Shown piece after piece: positions 22,461 to 32,714 of a DNA stretch of 64,000 nt. Each line of letters begins with the position of its first letter. Position 1 is the first letter of the stretch. The stretch is from Lepturacanthus savala (Eukaryota; Chordata; Actinopteri; Scombriformes; Trichiuridae). A model generated the notes under the pieces. The model did not search any database. It was not told where the DNA came from and saw nothing but the letters and a program-made list of their open reading frames with translations. The stretch spans positions 1,774,925 to 1,838,924 of the forward strand of contig CM060463.1 in assembly GCA_030544235.1 (NCBI GenBank), read 5' to 3'. The translations under genes and the position numbers were made by a program.

Positions 22461-22880
22461 GTCAACTTGTTTCTCCATCCAGCCATACATCTTCTACTAC
22501 TCGTTAAGTTTAGGTCATGTGGGCAGCAGCCTAAGCACAGAAGCCCAGACTTCCCTCTTCCCAGACCATTTTGTCCAGGTATTTCCAGGGAACCCTGAGT
22601 TGTTCTCAAGTCAGGCAAGAGACATAGTCTCTCCAGCGTGTCCTGGGTCTACCCCAGGGCCTCCTCTCAGAGGGATGTGCCTGGAACAGCTCACCAGGGC
22701 ATCATTGCCTATTCTGCACCAATCTGTATATTCTATAATGCCAATTTCCTCCATCATTCCATCATTCGGAATAAGACCCCGAGATACTTGAACTCCGTCA
22801 CTTAGTGCAGGAGTTCATCCCTGACCCGGAGTCCTCACTCCACCCAAAAGGGCCGTCAACCATCTGAAAACAATTACGAA
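22461..22880 (-). mobile_element. Rex1-like LINE 3' fragment
   Basis: Plus-strand GGGCAGCAGCCTAAGCACAG, AGACATAGTCTCTCCAGCGTG, CTGGAACAGCTCACCAGGG and GAGATACTTGAACTCC are reverse complements of LINE ORF2 segments. A large internal deletion joins the 3' end to an upstream portion. Dead. Confidence 0.65.
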
Positions 22881-23194
22881 CACAATAAGGAACCACAACA
22901 TCCTGGTTTAGAATAATAATCATTTAATTAATTGCAACTATTATTGTGTTTAACATGACAGGTTATCAACTATCATAATGACCTAGAAATAGAAAGACAA
23001 TAATCTGAAATGTAGTGTTCTGTATTCATACCATTAAGTGTCTCCCAATTTACTCACGCGTTTAATACATTTTGTGATCTTAGCACCCTGTAATGTACCC
23101 TCATTTCAAAATTGGTGAATATTTATTCAGATTAATCAGTCATGTTAAGACAAAAGTCAGGCAGTTACATATCAATAAAATCTTTAGAGTGATT
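22881..23194. other. spacer downstream of gene 7
   Basis: AT-rich with no recognised feature; probably includes the gene 7 3' UTR. Confidence 0.4.
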
Positions 23195-24731
23195 TTAGTG
23201 TTGTCTTGCATGCCTATTTTCATTTATTTTACACAGCAGGTACCTTTTGAAGTACTGTCTAAAAATCCTGTCTCGTAACCCGTAGACAATAGGACTGATA
23301 AAACGCGGAAGGATTTGGTTTATAATGAATAGAACAAAGTTTATGGAAGCTACCCCTCCTGGGAACAGGTATATGAGAAATTCAGTTAACATTGGTTGTA
23401 CGTATGTTATCATGCACAGCAGCACTTGAAAGCCATGAAGCAGAATAGTGTTTCTTGCCTTTTTAGCATCTGTGTTAGCAGTTTTGGCCACAAATAAGAT
23501 TTTGAAGTAAGTGTAGAAGAGAGTTGTCCAAACCACTACAAGAAAAAATATGTGGGATGCATCCCTCTTCTTTAAGCTGTAGGAGCTCCGGAACACATGA
23601 TCCCTGGTGCAAAACACTCTGCTATGAAAGAACTTTAGAGGTTCAGTGGCCAAAAGAATGAAAACATCTGGCAGAACAGAAAGTGAACTCATCGTCCATA
23701 TTACACCAATTACAATATATGTTCTTTTGACTGTACATAAGTAATTGTAGCGGAGGGGAAAACAGACAGCAATATAACACTCTGTAGCCATAAAGGCCAG
23801 ATTGAGAGGGGTGTTTTGTGTGGTGAAGATGGCAGGCAGGATGAGGAGGCAGCAGACAGAGACATTGATGGTGTGGAAGGTGTAGGTGAAGACGAAGAGG
23901 GTGATGCTGGTCGTCAGCTGGATCAAGTCGTTAAAAACCAGGTGGATGAAAAGGATGTAGCGAGGGTTCAACTTGAAAATCTGAATCGAAGAGGACAATG
24001 AGAAAGAGAGATAGTGTTTTGCTCAAAAAAACCTAAGGATAAAAATGCAGGCGCTCTAGAAGAAGGTCCTCACAATCATGCAAGTCAAGGAAAAAAGGAA
24101 AAACAAAACTTAAAGCACTTACATAGAGCAGGGAACAAAAATGTGAGAGGAAGGTTAAAAATGCTTTGTAAAACAATAATTTCAAATCATAGTCACTTTA
24201 ATTTCAACACAGCATTTTTGTTATTATACTGTAGCACTTTGAGATCTGCATTAAATATGAAGTGCATTAGAAATTAAATGTATTGTTATTACATTAATAA
24301 AATTACAAATAACTTCTGGGTTCAGCTTCCAAAACATGAGGATTTAAGCTTTTTGTGCTTTTGATAGGTTAGTTTACAAAATAATCATTAATAATTAATA
24401 AATTGATGATGGAAATATTTGTTAGTTGAGGCCCTAAAGCTGTTTGATCTTTCAGAGATCTGAAAGGAAGGAGGAAAGAAAAGGAAGGTAAAGATGTTTC
24501 AAACTTTCATAAACATATATTATTACTCCCTTCGCTATGAAAATTTTATATTTTGTAGAAAATGATTTTACACACATGATGTTTGTTGAAAGTGTGGACC
24601 ATGGTGGCATTGATGTAGTTGATGGTGATGCCGAGGATAACAACAATCACATTCTTGCCAACAGCCATAATAAATCTGTCCCGATAATTCACAGCCGGTG
24701 TCACATTTCGGTCCCCAGATGTGATATTCAT
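23195..24731 (-). CDS. odorant receptor 131-2-like, gene 7 (group B)
   Basis: 313 aa from exons 24576-24731 (52 codons) and 23195-23980 (261 codons plus stop); intron 595 bp with the same splice signals as gene 6. Exon one is identical to gene 6 over all 156 nt. The first third of exon two is nearly identical as well, whereas the second extracellular loop differs at several positions (EPLKFFHSRVFCTRDHVF versus ESLEFLHSRVFCVRDRVF), and the tail is short and unrelated (KINENRHARQH). TM7 is SPIVYG. This gradient of identity suggests recent duplication plus conversion. No defect seen. Confidence 0.88.
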
Positions 24732-24861
24732 GTCAGTTCTTATTTTGTTCAAAAGCAAAAAACACACATCATACAACAACAAAATACATTGAATATCATT
24801 TAAACATAACATTGTCTCATTTCTATGGAATAAGTATTCAAGTGAAGCAAACAATACTGAC

Positions 24862-24939
24862 CTCAGATAATGAATTGTCATCTGAAGACAAATCTACCAT
24901 AGGACTTTGCTATTGCCAAAGAAGATTTATCTATATAGC

Positions 24940-24940
<1 letters not shown>
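24862..24940 (-). promoter_or_regulatory. TATA box and leader exon, gene 7
   Basis: Minus-strand TGCTATATAGATAAATC (TATA 24931-24940) and a leader ending TTATCTGAG|GTCAGTATTG (exon edge 24862), with CTTTGGCAATAGCAAAGTCC shared with gene 6. Confidence 0.6.
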
Positions 24941-24941
<1 letters not shown>

Positions 24942-25026
<85 letters not shown>

Positions 25027-25038
25027 TGTGTGTGTGTG
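24942..25038. repeat. (GT)n microsatellite
   Basis: About 97 bp of GT repeat with one interruption (GAGTG near 25024), immediately upstream of the gene 7 TATA box. It is longer than the gene 6 counterpart, and the unique bases between TATA and repeat seen in gene 6 are missing here. Confidence 0.95.
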
Positions 25039-25324
25039 CTGGAACACAGGCTGCTGTTGAAGCTCTTGTAGTGGGCAAAGACCCAGTCTATGGTACTAGA
25101 GTTAGTATGACCCAGACTTATATTCAGACATGCAGTGAATTGAATCAAGGTCCATCAATTTCTCCTTCTCTAGTTTCTAGAGATAATATTAGTAAGAAAT
25201 GTATAATATTAAAGAGATAGTTCGGTATCCCTATCATCAGTGTCGTATACTCACACTGACTTAACTCCGACAGTGTGCTGTGAGCCAAGTTCTGGTCCGG
25301 TTCTGGTCAAAACGAAAGTAGTCC

Positions 25325-25930
25325 GGCAGGTTTCCTAGGCCAGGCAAGAGACATAGTCTCTCCAGCGTGTCCTGGGTATACTCCAGGGCCTCCACCCAGA
25401 GGGATGTACCCAGAACACCTCACCAGGGAGGCATCCAAGAGGTATCCTTGCAAAATGCCCGAGCCACCTCAAGTGGATCCTCTTGGCATGGAGCAGGGTT
25501 ACTACTCTGAGCTCCTCCTGGCTGACCGAGCTTCTAACTGTGTCTCTAAGGAAGAGTCCTGACACCCAGCGGAGAACATTCATTCCAGCCACTTGTATCA
25601 TGATTCTGTTCTTTCGGTCACAGCCCACAGCTCATGATCATAGTTGAGGGTAGGAACATAGATCGACTGGTAAATTGAAAGCAGTCCTCCAGCAGCAAAA
25701 AGGAGTCCCTAGAAGGAGTATTCTCCAACAGCCCCTTCAAGGACTCCAGAAAGGATGGGTAGTATGAATTGGGGGGTGAAGGGGCTTCACCTTGAATCTG
25801 GTTGCCATGAGAGAATCTACCAGGAGCATAAAGACCCAGACAACAAAACTCCTATGGTTATAGTTGGTGTTGAACACACAAACCCCTTCCACTGAGATAA
25901 GGTGGCGACTCAAGGACAAGTTGTTTCTCT
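25325..25930 (-). mobile_element. Rex1-like LINE fragments
   Basis: The minus-strand frame at 25335-25628 gives a decayed ORF2 C-terminus (VLRWVSGLFLRDTVRSSV, HLRWLGHFARIP, RTRWRDYVSCLA). Next to it, 25640-25930 resembles the upstream endonuclease part (TCCTCCAGCAGCAAAAAGGAG, AACACACAAACCCCTTCCAC, ATAAGGTGGCGACTC). The intervening reverse transcriptase is missing, so the copy is internally deleted. Confidence 0.65.
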
Positions 25931-26037
25931 GAATGTGTTTTATATGAGTGCAGCAAGAAAACTCAAGTTGCCACACACTTTGTTTCACAAATGAGGTCTT
26001 TACGACTACAACAATCAGCTGGATACAATATACTGAG

Positions 26038-26399
26038 GACGACACTTTGGCGCAGGGGTTAGCGCTGTTGCCTCACAGCAAGAAGGTCACAGGTTCAAGA
26101 CCTTCTTGGTCCTGGGTCTGGGACCTTTCTGTGTGGAGTTTGCATGTTCTCCCCGTGTCTGCGTGGGTTTTCACCAGGTACTCCGGCTTCCTCCCACAGT
26201 CCAAAAACATGCTGAGGTTAATTGGAGACTCTAAATTACCCATAGGTGTGAGTGTGTGAGTGAATGGTGTGTGTGCCCCACGATTGGCTGGCGACCATCT
26301 GGGTTGTATCCCTGCTTCTTGCCGTAACGTGCTGGGATTGGCTCCAGCAGACCATGTGACCCTAATGAGGAATAAGCAGGTATAGAAAATGACTGACTG
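26038..26399 (+). mobile_element. tRNA-derived SINE, full length
   Basis: 362 bp of the same family as 19.2 kb. The A-box-like TTGGCGCAGGGG and B-box-like GGTTCAAGACC are better preserved. It is flanked by a perfect 13-bp duplication ACAATATACTGAG (26025-26037 and 26400-26412) and ends in a GACT/GACT-like tail. Confidence 0.88.
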
Positions 26400-26412
26400 A
26401 CAATATACTGAG

Positions 26413-26744
26413 ATATTTCAGGTTTTGGTTGATCAGTCATTGGTTATAGACTGATTCTTTGATGTAATTCCATAAATCAACAACAAAGACCAATTTGAGT
26501 TTTACTGTCTTGATGAATCTAGTAGTTATATTTAATGTCTTATATGACAGTATATTGAGAACACTGAATAGCATGACACAGCTTGAATCTGCATGTTACA
26601 GAAATTTGTAACTGGCTGAACTTTACATGGTCTGTGTGTTATGAATGAACTAAGAAGTATATAGTGCACAGGCACTCGGTAATTCCTATAGATGAGTCAA
26701 GTTTTACCACATTTGAAAGACTATAATAGTCTATGCGTGGTTGC
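26413..26744. other. gene 8 3' flank
   Basis: No gene. Short stretches (CAGGCACTCGGTAATTCC; TTTTACCACATTTGAAAGAC) resemble the flanks downstream of genes 9 and 10, so this is the group C 3' unit. Confidence 0.45.
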
Positions 26745-28032
26745 TTATGCTTTGCTGACTTTACAGAACAGATACCGCTTCAGATACTTCCTGAAAGTAT
26801 TGTCTCGTATACCATAGATAATTGGACTGATGGATCTTGGCAGGACATATACTACAATGTAGATAGCAAAGAGGGAGTCTGCATAATTTTTAGGGAACCA
26901 TTTCTGCAGAGCATCTTTCAACTGAGGGGATAAATATGAAAACATACACAGCAGCAGCTGAAACCCATGGAGGATGATTGTGTTCCTGGCTTTCTTTGCA
27001 TCACTGCTAGCTGTCTTTGCAGTGAACAGGACCTTGAAGTAAGTGTAAAAGATGGTGATCCAGACTATCACTAGAAACACTATATATGAGATATTCCTCT
27101 TCTTGATGATGAGAGGATGTCGAAAGACAACATGTCTTTGGCAGAACACTCTGGAATGAAAGAATTCCAGTGGCTCAGTGGCCAAGGTGATGAAAAGATC
27201 AGGGAGAACAGATAACATGCTTATTGTCCACATTACACCAATCAGCATTAATGTTCTCTTGGTGGTACAGATTTGTTGATGGCGGAGGGGGAGGCAGATG
27301 GCGATGTAGCACTCCACCGCCATGCAGGCCAGGTTCAGAGGAGTGTTTTCAGTGGTGAAAAGAGCAAACAGGATGAAGATGCAGCAGACGGAGACATTTA
27401 TTCTGTAGAGGGTGTAACTGATGACGAATAGCATGACAGTCAAGATCAATTGGAGCATGTCGTTGATCACCAGGTGAATAAAAAGGATGTAACGGGGATT
27501 CATGTAGAAGATCTGAAGGTTGGAAAAAAATATGTAAAGAAAGGAAAGTTAATTTACACATGAAATCTGTTCCAGTAAGCAGATGTAATGAAAACCTCAA
27601 CCTTATAGTTTGTATAGCAGTCGACATTAGAATTTAGTTGTGCTATTGAAGCATAACTTTCAGATACATTACTAAAGGGGGGCTCAATGTAACACTTTGT
27701 CCTTTTCTGTGCTCTGTTCAGTTAGACAAGCAGAACTTTATGTTGTGTTATAAAATAACATCTTGACATTTTTCTACAGTGTCTATGGCTTTTGTAGAAC
27801 ATATATTGTAAATATTAATTTGCATTAGACATTTTAGAAAATTCATTATTAGTGATTACATGTCAAAAATGGACCATCAGACCTGATGTTTCCGGAAGGT
27901 GTGAATGAGGGTGACATTGATGTAGTTGATGGAGATCCCGAGAAACATAACAATCACATTCTTGATCACAGCTTTTGTGAAGGCATCTCGATACTGTACA
28001 ACCAACGTCACATTGGCAGCTGATGCGTTCAT
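26745..28032 (-). CDS. odorant receptor 131-2-like, gene 8 (group C)
   Basis: 305 aa from exons 27883-28032 (50 codons) and 26745-27512 (255 codons plus stop); intron 370 bp, donor CAG|GTCTGA, acceptor CTTCAG|ATCTTC. The N-terminus is MNASAANVTLVVQYRDAF with NAS and NVT sites. TM1 contains VIVMFLGISINYINVT. Exon two opens IFYMNPRYILFIHLVINDML, the only L here among group C. TM3 ends E117-C118-Y119, followed by LPLRHQQICTTKRT. TM7 is SPIIYG with tail YLKRYLFCKVSKA. Its leader exon lies unusually far upstream (31.06 kb), across a 3-kb intron that contains an LTR-like element. Confidence 0.9.
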
Positions 28033-28169
28033 CCTTTGACACCTGAGTTTAACTCTTACAAAAGAAGAGACAATTTTATTCAGATGTTAGTAAGTGCTTA
28101 CAACTTTACGTGAGTAGGCATATATACTTACCAATAACCTGCATGTGAAGCTCTAAGGGGATAGGCACA

Positions 28170-28810
28170 GTTCTCTCTAGGCCGAAAAGGTTCAGTTTAG
28201 GACCGAAATGCAAACACAGACCAGGAGGCAGAGGTATAGTTAAAGGGGAATTTATTGTATCTCGAGTGGATGACCCGATCACTGAGTGTAGTAAGCGCTT
28301 GGGGGTTTGGATTTGGTGGTGTGGAGAAGGCAGCAGTGCAGGGCAAAAGACAGATGTAGGTAAGGGAACCCAAGACAGGGGAGAGCAGAAAGGGTCTCGT
28401 CTGCACAGTGCAACTGAGCCCACAACGAGGGTGCAGCTGGTATGGTAGGTTAGCAGAGACTGCAATGTTGAACCTAAGGCAAATTGTGAAAGTGATTTAC
28501 AAAAAATTGAAATTGTCAATCTCAGAACTAGTGGCTGCAGTGTCTACCACATATGTGACTGAAAAATCTGGCAGAGTCTGACTGACTGAGTGAGCCAGGC
28601 TTTTATATTTCAATCATTTGTTGGGTTGATTGGCAATCAGCTGCAGGTGGTGGTGGTTCAGCTTCAAGTGGTGGTTCAGCTTAAGGTGATGGATCGGCTT
28701 CAGGTGGTGGATCAGCTTTAGGTGGAGAATCAGCGTCAGGTGTTCCTGGTGAGTAGTTGGAGAGGAAACTCCTGAGGCCACATTCAGCACACAAACAGGG
28801 AGACTGGAAA
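28170..28810 (-). mobile_element. LTR-like element inside gene 8 leader intron
   Basis: On the minus strand a TATA-like AATATAAAAGCC (about 28605) is followed by CTCACTCAGTCAGTCAGACTC, then an AATAAATTCCCCTTTAAC signal (about 28250) and a GTCTGTGTTTGCATTTCGG stretch, the layout of a fish LTR. Flanks that are contiguous in gene 11 (about 42.29-42.36 kb) are split here, showing an insertion. Exact ends and a target duplication were not found. Confidence 0.45.
28638..28745. repeat. 18-bp minisatellite, about 5-6 copies
   Basis: Imperfect tandem units of the form CAGCTTCAGGTGGTGGAT with substitutions in each copy. The unit is a multiple of three, which explains the repetitive HLKLIHHLKP-like reading frames on the minus strand. 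It lies inside the LTR-like element. Confidence 0.85.
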
Positions 28811-29880
28811 CAAACATAAAACAGTGTTGAGACAATGCAAAAATATGAACTTAATGTAAAGCTCATGACAAAATTTAGGAGGCTTTTATGTAGCCAAGTC
28901 AAATATATCCTCATTTATCTATCTATTTTATTTCATCTTATTATCATCTGCTTAAATCTCTGTCCCACTGTATTGGTGTTCAATTGTATACCCCTTGCTT
29001 CCCTGGGGGATTATTTTAGTGTTACACCTCCAAGCCTGGGTTAATATTCAGTATGTGCTGGTTGGTTTTTAATGGTGTTGCTGGTGTCTGTTCTGTCAGA
29101 TTTAAGTGTTTCATGTGATTTATTTGTTATTTATTTGTAGCATTTGTATAATTCAAACAGCTTGTATCATGGCTGCCACTCCTGTACTTCTGGGCCATTT
29201 CACTCAGAAGGAAACTTCCTAAGTAAAAAAAAAAAAAGAAAGACTTTGTTCATATCAGCCTATTTCAGCTACACCTTTCCTAACTTCTTCCTTCATTCCT
29301 TGACCCTGTGATATTTACAGTGAGGTTGAGGAAAAGGTTTTTGTGGCTTGGATTTTGTCCATCCAAACAGAGTCAAGGATGGGAAAACCACAAAAAAGAA
29401 GGGACGTCTAGCTGGTACTCTACCACTCCATGTATTGAAAAAACAGCCTGTTCTGACCAGACAGGTTTCAAAAGCCCATTTCACTAGTTTAGTTAATTCA
29501 AGAACACAATGTCTGCTGAAAAACAGTTTTGAGTGTCATATAAAACAGAGTTTAACTAGAAATCAAAGATTTCTGTGTGCAAAGTCATCTCCAGGTATAT
29601 TTCCAATGAATTAGTTACTATCGCATTATCAATAATCTATTTGTTTTCTTGATTAATAGATAAATGGTTTTGTCCACAAAATGGTGAAAAATGTCATTTT
29701 ATTATTAACATTGCATGTCTGCTAAATATTTTACTAAGGCAACAGTATTATATCATTCACATAACCAATTAACTTATTATGAGGAGCAACATAGGCCTAT
29801 AGATTCTTAGGAAACATGATATTGAAGACAGATCATGAAAATGTCCACATTTAAAAAAAAAGCATATCTACCAATTACAC
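28811..29880. other. intronic DNA, no gene seen
   Basis: Part of the gene 8 leader intron with no counterpart in the leader introns of other group C genes, so it is probably insertion-derived. Open frames of 60-90 codons around 29293-29614 have no recognised motif. Confidence 0.45.
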
Positions 29881-30395
29881 TAATGTGTCTGTTGCACCAG
29901 CTGAACATAACTTAGAATATCAAATCTGCAGCAGCTGCTACATGTTGTCACACTGAAGTCACCACTTTGTTTATTTCAACATCTCTACTTTCTCTACAAC
30001 TTAACTCATTCACTCATAATCAAACATTGCTGCAGAGAATGTTTCTCATCACCTGTTGAATCATTTAGACAAAGCAACAAGAGACTAGTGACAGGAAAGA
30101 AACAATAGAAGTGTTAAATTAAAAAAGAGAGTGATATATAACGTGAAGTAGCTGCCATGTAATATCATTGCGTGTTTGTCCATCTTCATTAATAATTCAA
30201 CGACCATTTATTGATTGCTTCTGTCGTAGTTGTATATTTTATACTGTAGGATGACTGAATCACACATAAATATAGTAATACATTATTGAAATTCATGAAT
30301 AAAAGTCTCTGGAATACTTCCATCATGGTGTTAAACTCTGCTAAAGTTAACATAAACACTCACAAGTGATGCCAGCTTAAACATTCTGATCTAAG

Positions 30396-30593
30396 ATGAA
30401 TGCAGTAGAATCACTCTCATCAAATGCAAATAGCAGTTACTCTGCAGTAACAAATAGTAGTGTCACTGTCATTATGAATAAAACAGATATAGTCTCATAT
30501 AGTACATATGCTCCTGGTATAAATAATGAATATTTCTTTTGGCTACTCATCTTTCTTTCACATTATACCTGCATGGGTGAGATGTTACTCTGA
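30396..30593 (+). other. unexplained plus-strand ORF with a decayed paralogue
   Basis: 65-codon frame opposite to the receptor genes: an N-terminus rich in N-x-S/T (NSS, NSS, NKT), then a hydrophobic stretch near YFFWLLIFLSH. A GTGAGA donor-like site follows CATGG at about 30572-30580. Sequence at 38285-38415 is clearly related but has stops. It could be a relic exon of another membrane protein, or chance within duplicated intronic DNA. I do not recognise it. Confidence 0.3.
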
Positions 30594-31062
30594 GATTGTA
30601 TCTGAACTTGTCTAACTAAGCAATGTGTGAACTTACATATAACTGGTTCAAGAGAATACTGATGAAAAGTAATAATTTAGTATTTATCGTCAATCACTTT
30701 TAATACCTTAAATAATTATGTAAAAAAAGCATTTTACCTGCGAATTCTCTTATAAGATCTTTCTGGATTATTGTTTGGTTAATTAACCACATCATCAGAA
30801 AAAACAAGTGAATACTAAAATTAGGAACCTGTGCTGTGAGTTCAATTTCTTGTAGAACACATGAGAAAGTAAAAATAAGAGCAGAACATTAACATAGAAC
30901 ATTTAAAATATATTTACTGGAATTGAAATTGCTAATGATATACAGTTTCAGTAAAAAAAAAGCTAAAGGTTATCATTTAACTGATGAAAATATTTCATTA
31001 TTACCATTAAAACTTACATTGTTCATATACAGGAGAGCAGAGAACAGCAAGTGGAAACCTAC

Positions 31063-31120
31063 CTTAGTTATTGCAGTCAGCACATCTACATGACGGCTGC
31101 AGAAAATGACTTTATATGTA
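31063..31120 (-). promoter_or_regulatory. TATA box and leader exon, gene 8
   Basis: Minus-strand ACATATAAAGTCATTTTC (TATA 31111-31118), then TGCAGCCGTCATGTAGATG and a leader ending AACTAAG|GTAGGT (exon edge 31063). The upstream ATGs run into stops at once (ATG TAG; ATG TGC TGA). Confidence 0.65.
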
Positions 31121-31129
31121 TCTTAGGAT

Positions 31130-31830
31130 TTGGGAGTGTGTAGTTATGTCAGGTGTTATGAAGGGATCCTTCTGCGCATGTATATTTCTGTGTGTATGTG
31201 TGTGTGTATGTCACATTTTTACAATTGCAGTTATGAATGAACCTCAATTTTCTTGCAATGACAGCATTGCATAAATATCTAATTTGCTTTGACAATATTC
31301 TGTTAATGTAAAAACTAGCAAACATAACTTTCACCTTAATAAGAACAGTTTCATGATTCAAGTTCTGTAAATAACAAATAATAAGACAACTTTCTTTATT
31401 TACACAACAACAGAACAATACAGGACATGTAAAAGTGTAATAACTGCTGTTGCTCAAGCACTCAATGTGGCCTATGTATAGTACGTTTCTTGTTAATAAA
31501 TAGGACTACATTTGAAATCAGTTCTTGACTTTAGTTTTCATGCTTGCATTATAGTTATGGCATTTATTGTTTTAGTGGTATGATGTAAGCTCTTTTTGAT
31601 GCTTGTAAATGTTATTGTGCACTGAAACTTGATTTGAAAAAAATCGTGAATGAAATCGAAATTGTAGTATCTTCTAGAAAAAGTTTTATCTAAAAATCGT
31701 TCATCCCTAGGCCAAATGCTTTAATTCAGGTGGTGAATGAAAGAACCAGTCATCAATATAATATGATCTGATTATGTGATAAAACCCTATTTATGGTTGT
31801 TTGATAAAGAACTTTTTTTGCTCATGCATT
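31130..31830. other. intergenic, no gene seen
   Basis: Between the gene 8 promoter and a repeat. It includes a short TG-rich stretch at 31187-31210. At 31640-31712, text like AATCGTGAATGAAATCG and AAAATCGTTCATCCC resembles the ends of a common fish DNA-transposon repeat. No gene recognised. Confidence 0.4.
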
Positions 31831-32015
31831 CTGGATGAGACTTGAAACGCCTCCAAAAACCCCCAAAAAGTCCAGCAGCTGATGTATGTCTGTGAAGGTT
31901 CCCGGTCATCCAGGTCATTTTATGCTTGTGTAGTTGTAGAAAAAAGGGCAGCTGAACTCCTTGGCCTGTTTGGTGGGGTTCCACCTCTCATCCAGGAGGT
32001 TTCTTCAGTTTTATG
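31831..32015. repeat. dispersed repeat fragment
   Basis: Contains GGATGAGACTTGAAACGCCTCC and, inverted, CTCATCCAGGAGGTTTCTTCAG, plus AAAAAGTCCAGCAGCTG. A related piece (GGATGAAAGGTGAAACGTC, AAAAGTCCAGTTGC) lies at 62038-62085. It is interspersed repeat DNA of uncertain class. Confidence 0.45.
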
Positions 32016-32714
32016 ATTAAACTACCAGGTTTTAGTCACAGATGACTGTTTAATGACTTTAACAGAGGTTAAAGTCATCAAAAAAGTCCAGTTTTGTTTT
32101 TCTACAATTCCACAATAAGTCCATAGGAGTATTAGGCACAGACAGAACAATGACGTTCATCTGAGACTACTGGTGTGATAAGAACACTGAATCAACAAAA
32201 GGCCCAACTGAGACAAAGAGACACATCTATGTCCTATAAAGCGTGACACAGGAACTCAGCCAAATTGTCTAACTGCCATTTGGTTTCACACACAGGTGCT
32301 TGAATTCTCCATGACACACAGACTCCCAGCATGCAACACCTGCCTGCTATTTGTTTCACAAGATCTTTATGAAAAAAAGCAATCAACTAGGACACAATTC
32401 ATTGAAATATTTCACAAAGATCAATTTAGTTTTTTTTTATATTTTTGATCAATCTTGTAGTTAGATTTTTCTTCTTGGATGGAAGTATATTGTGAATACT
32501 GAATAACTTATAGCTAAAATATAGCTGGAATCTGCATCTCCCATGCACAAACATTTATTAGTGTGGATTTACAGAAATATCAAACAACTGTGTATCTGGC
32601 TAAACTTTACATGGTCTGTGTTCAAGTATTTCTCAGGCTAAGTAGTACAGACTGAGGAGTTTGCTCAGGAAATCCTGTAGATAGACATTTTTTTAACCTT
32701 TTTGAAGTGCTTTC
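32016..32714. other. spacer downstream of gene 9
   Basis: No gene. From about 32350 it resembles the 3' flanks of other group C genes (AGATCAATTTAGTTT, TGAATAACT, TTACATGGTCTGTGT, AGGAAATCCTGTAGATAG). It probably includes the 3' UTR of gene 9. Confidence 0.45.

Noticed and set aside
24812..25148. Cys-Val or Thr-His repeat proteins
   Set aside because: Produced by the GT/CA microsatellite.
28126..28145. Donor-like site TTATTG|GTAAGT as an extra gene 8 leader exon
   Set aside because: In genes 11, 13, 14 and 15 the equivalent positions do not keep a good donor, and no fitting acceptor was seen.
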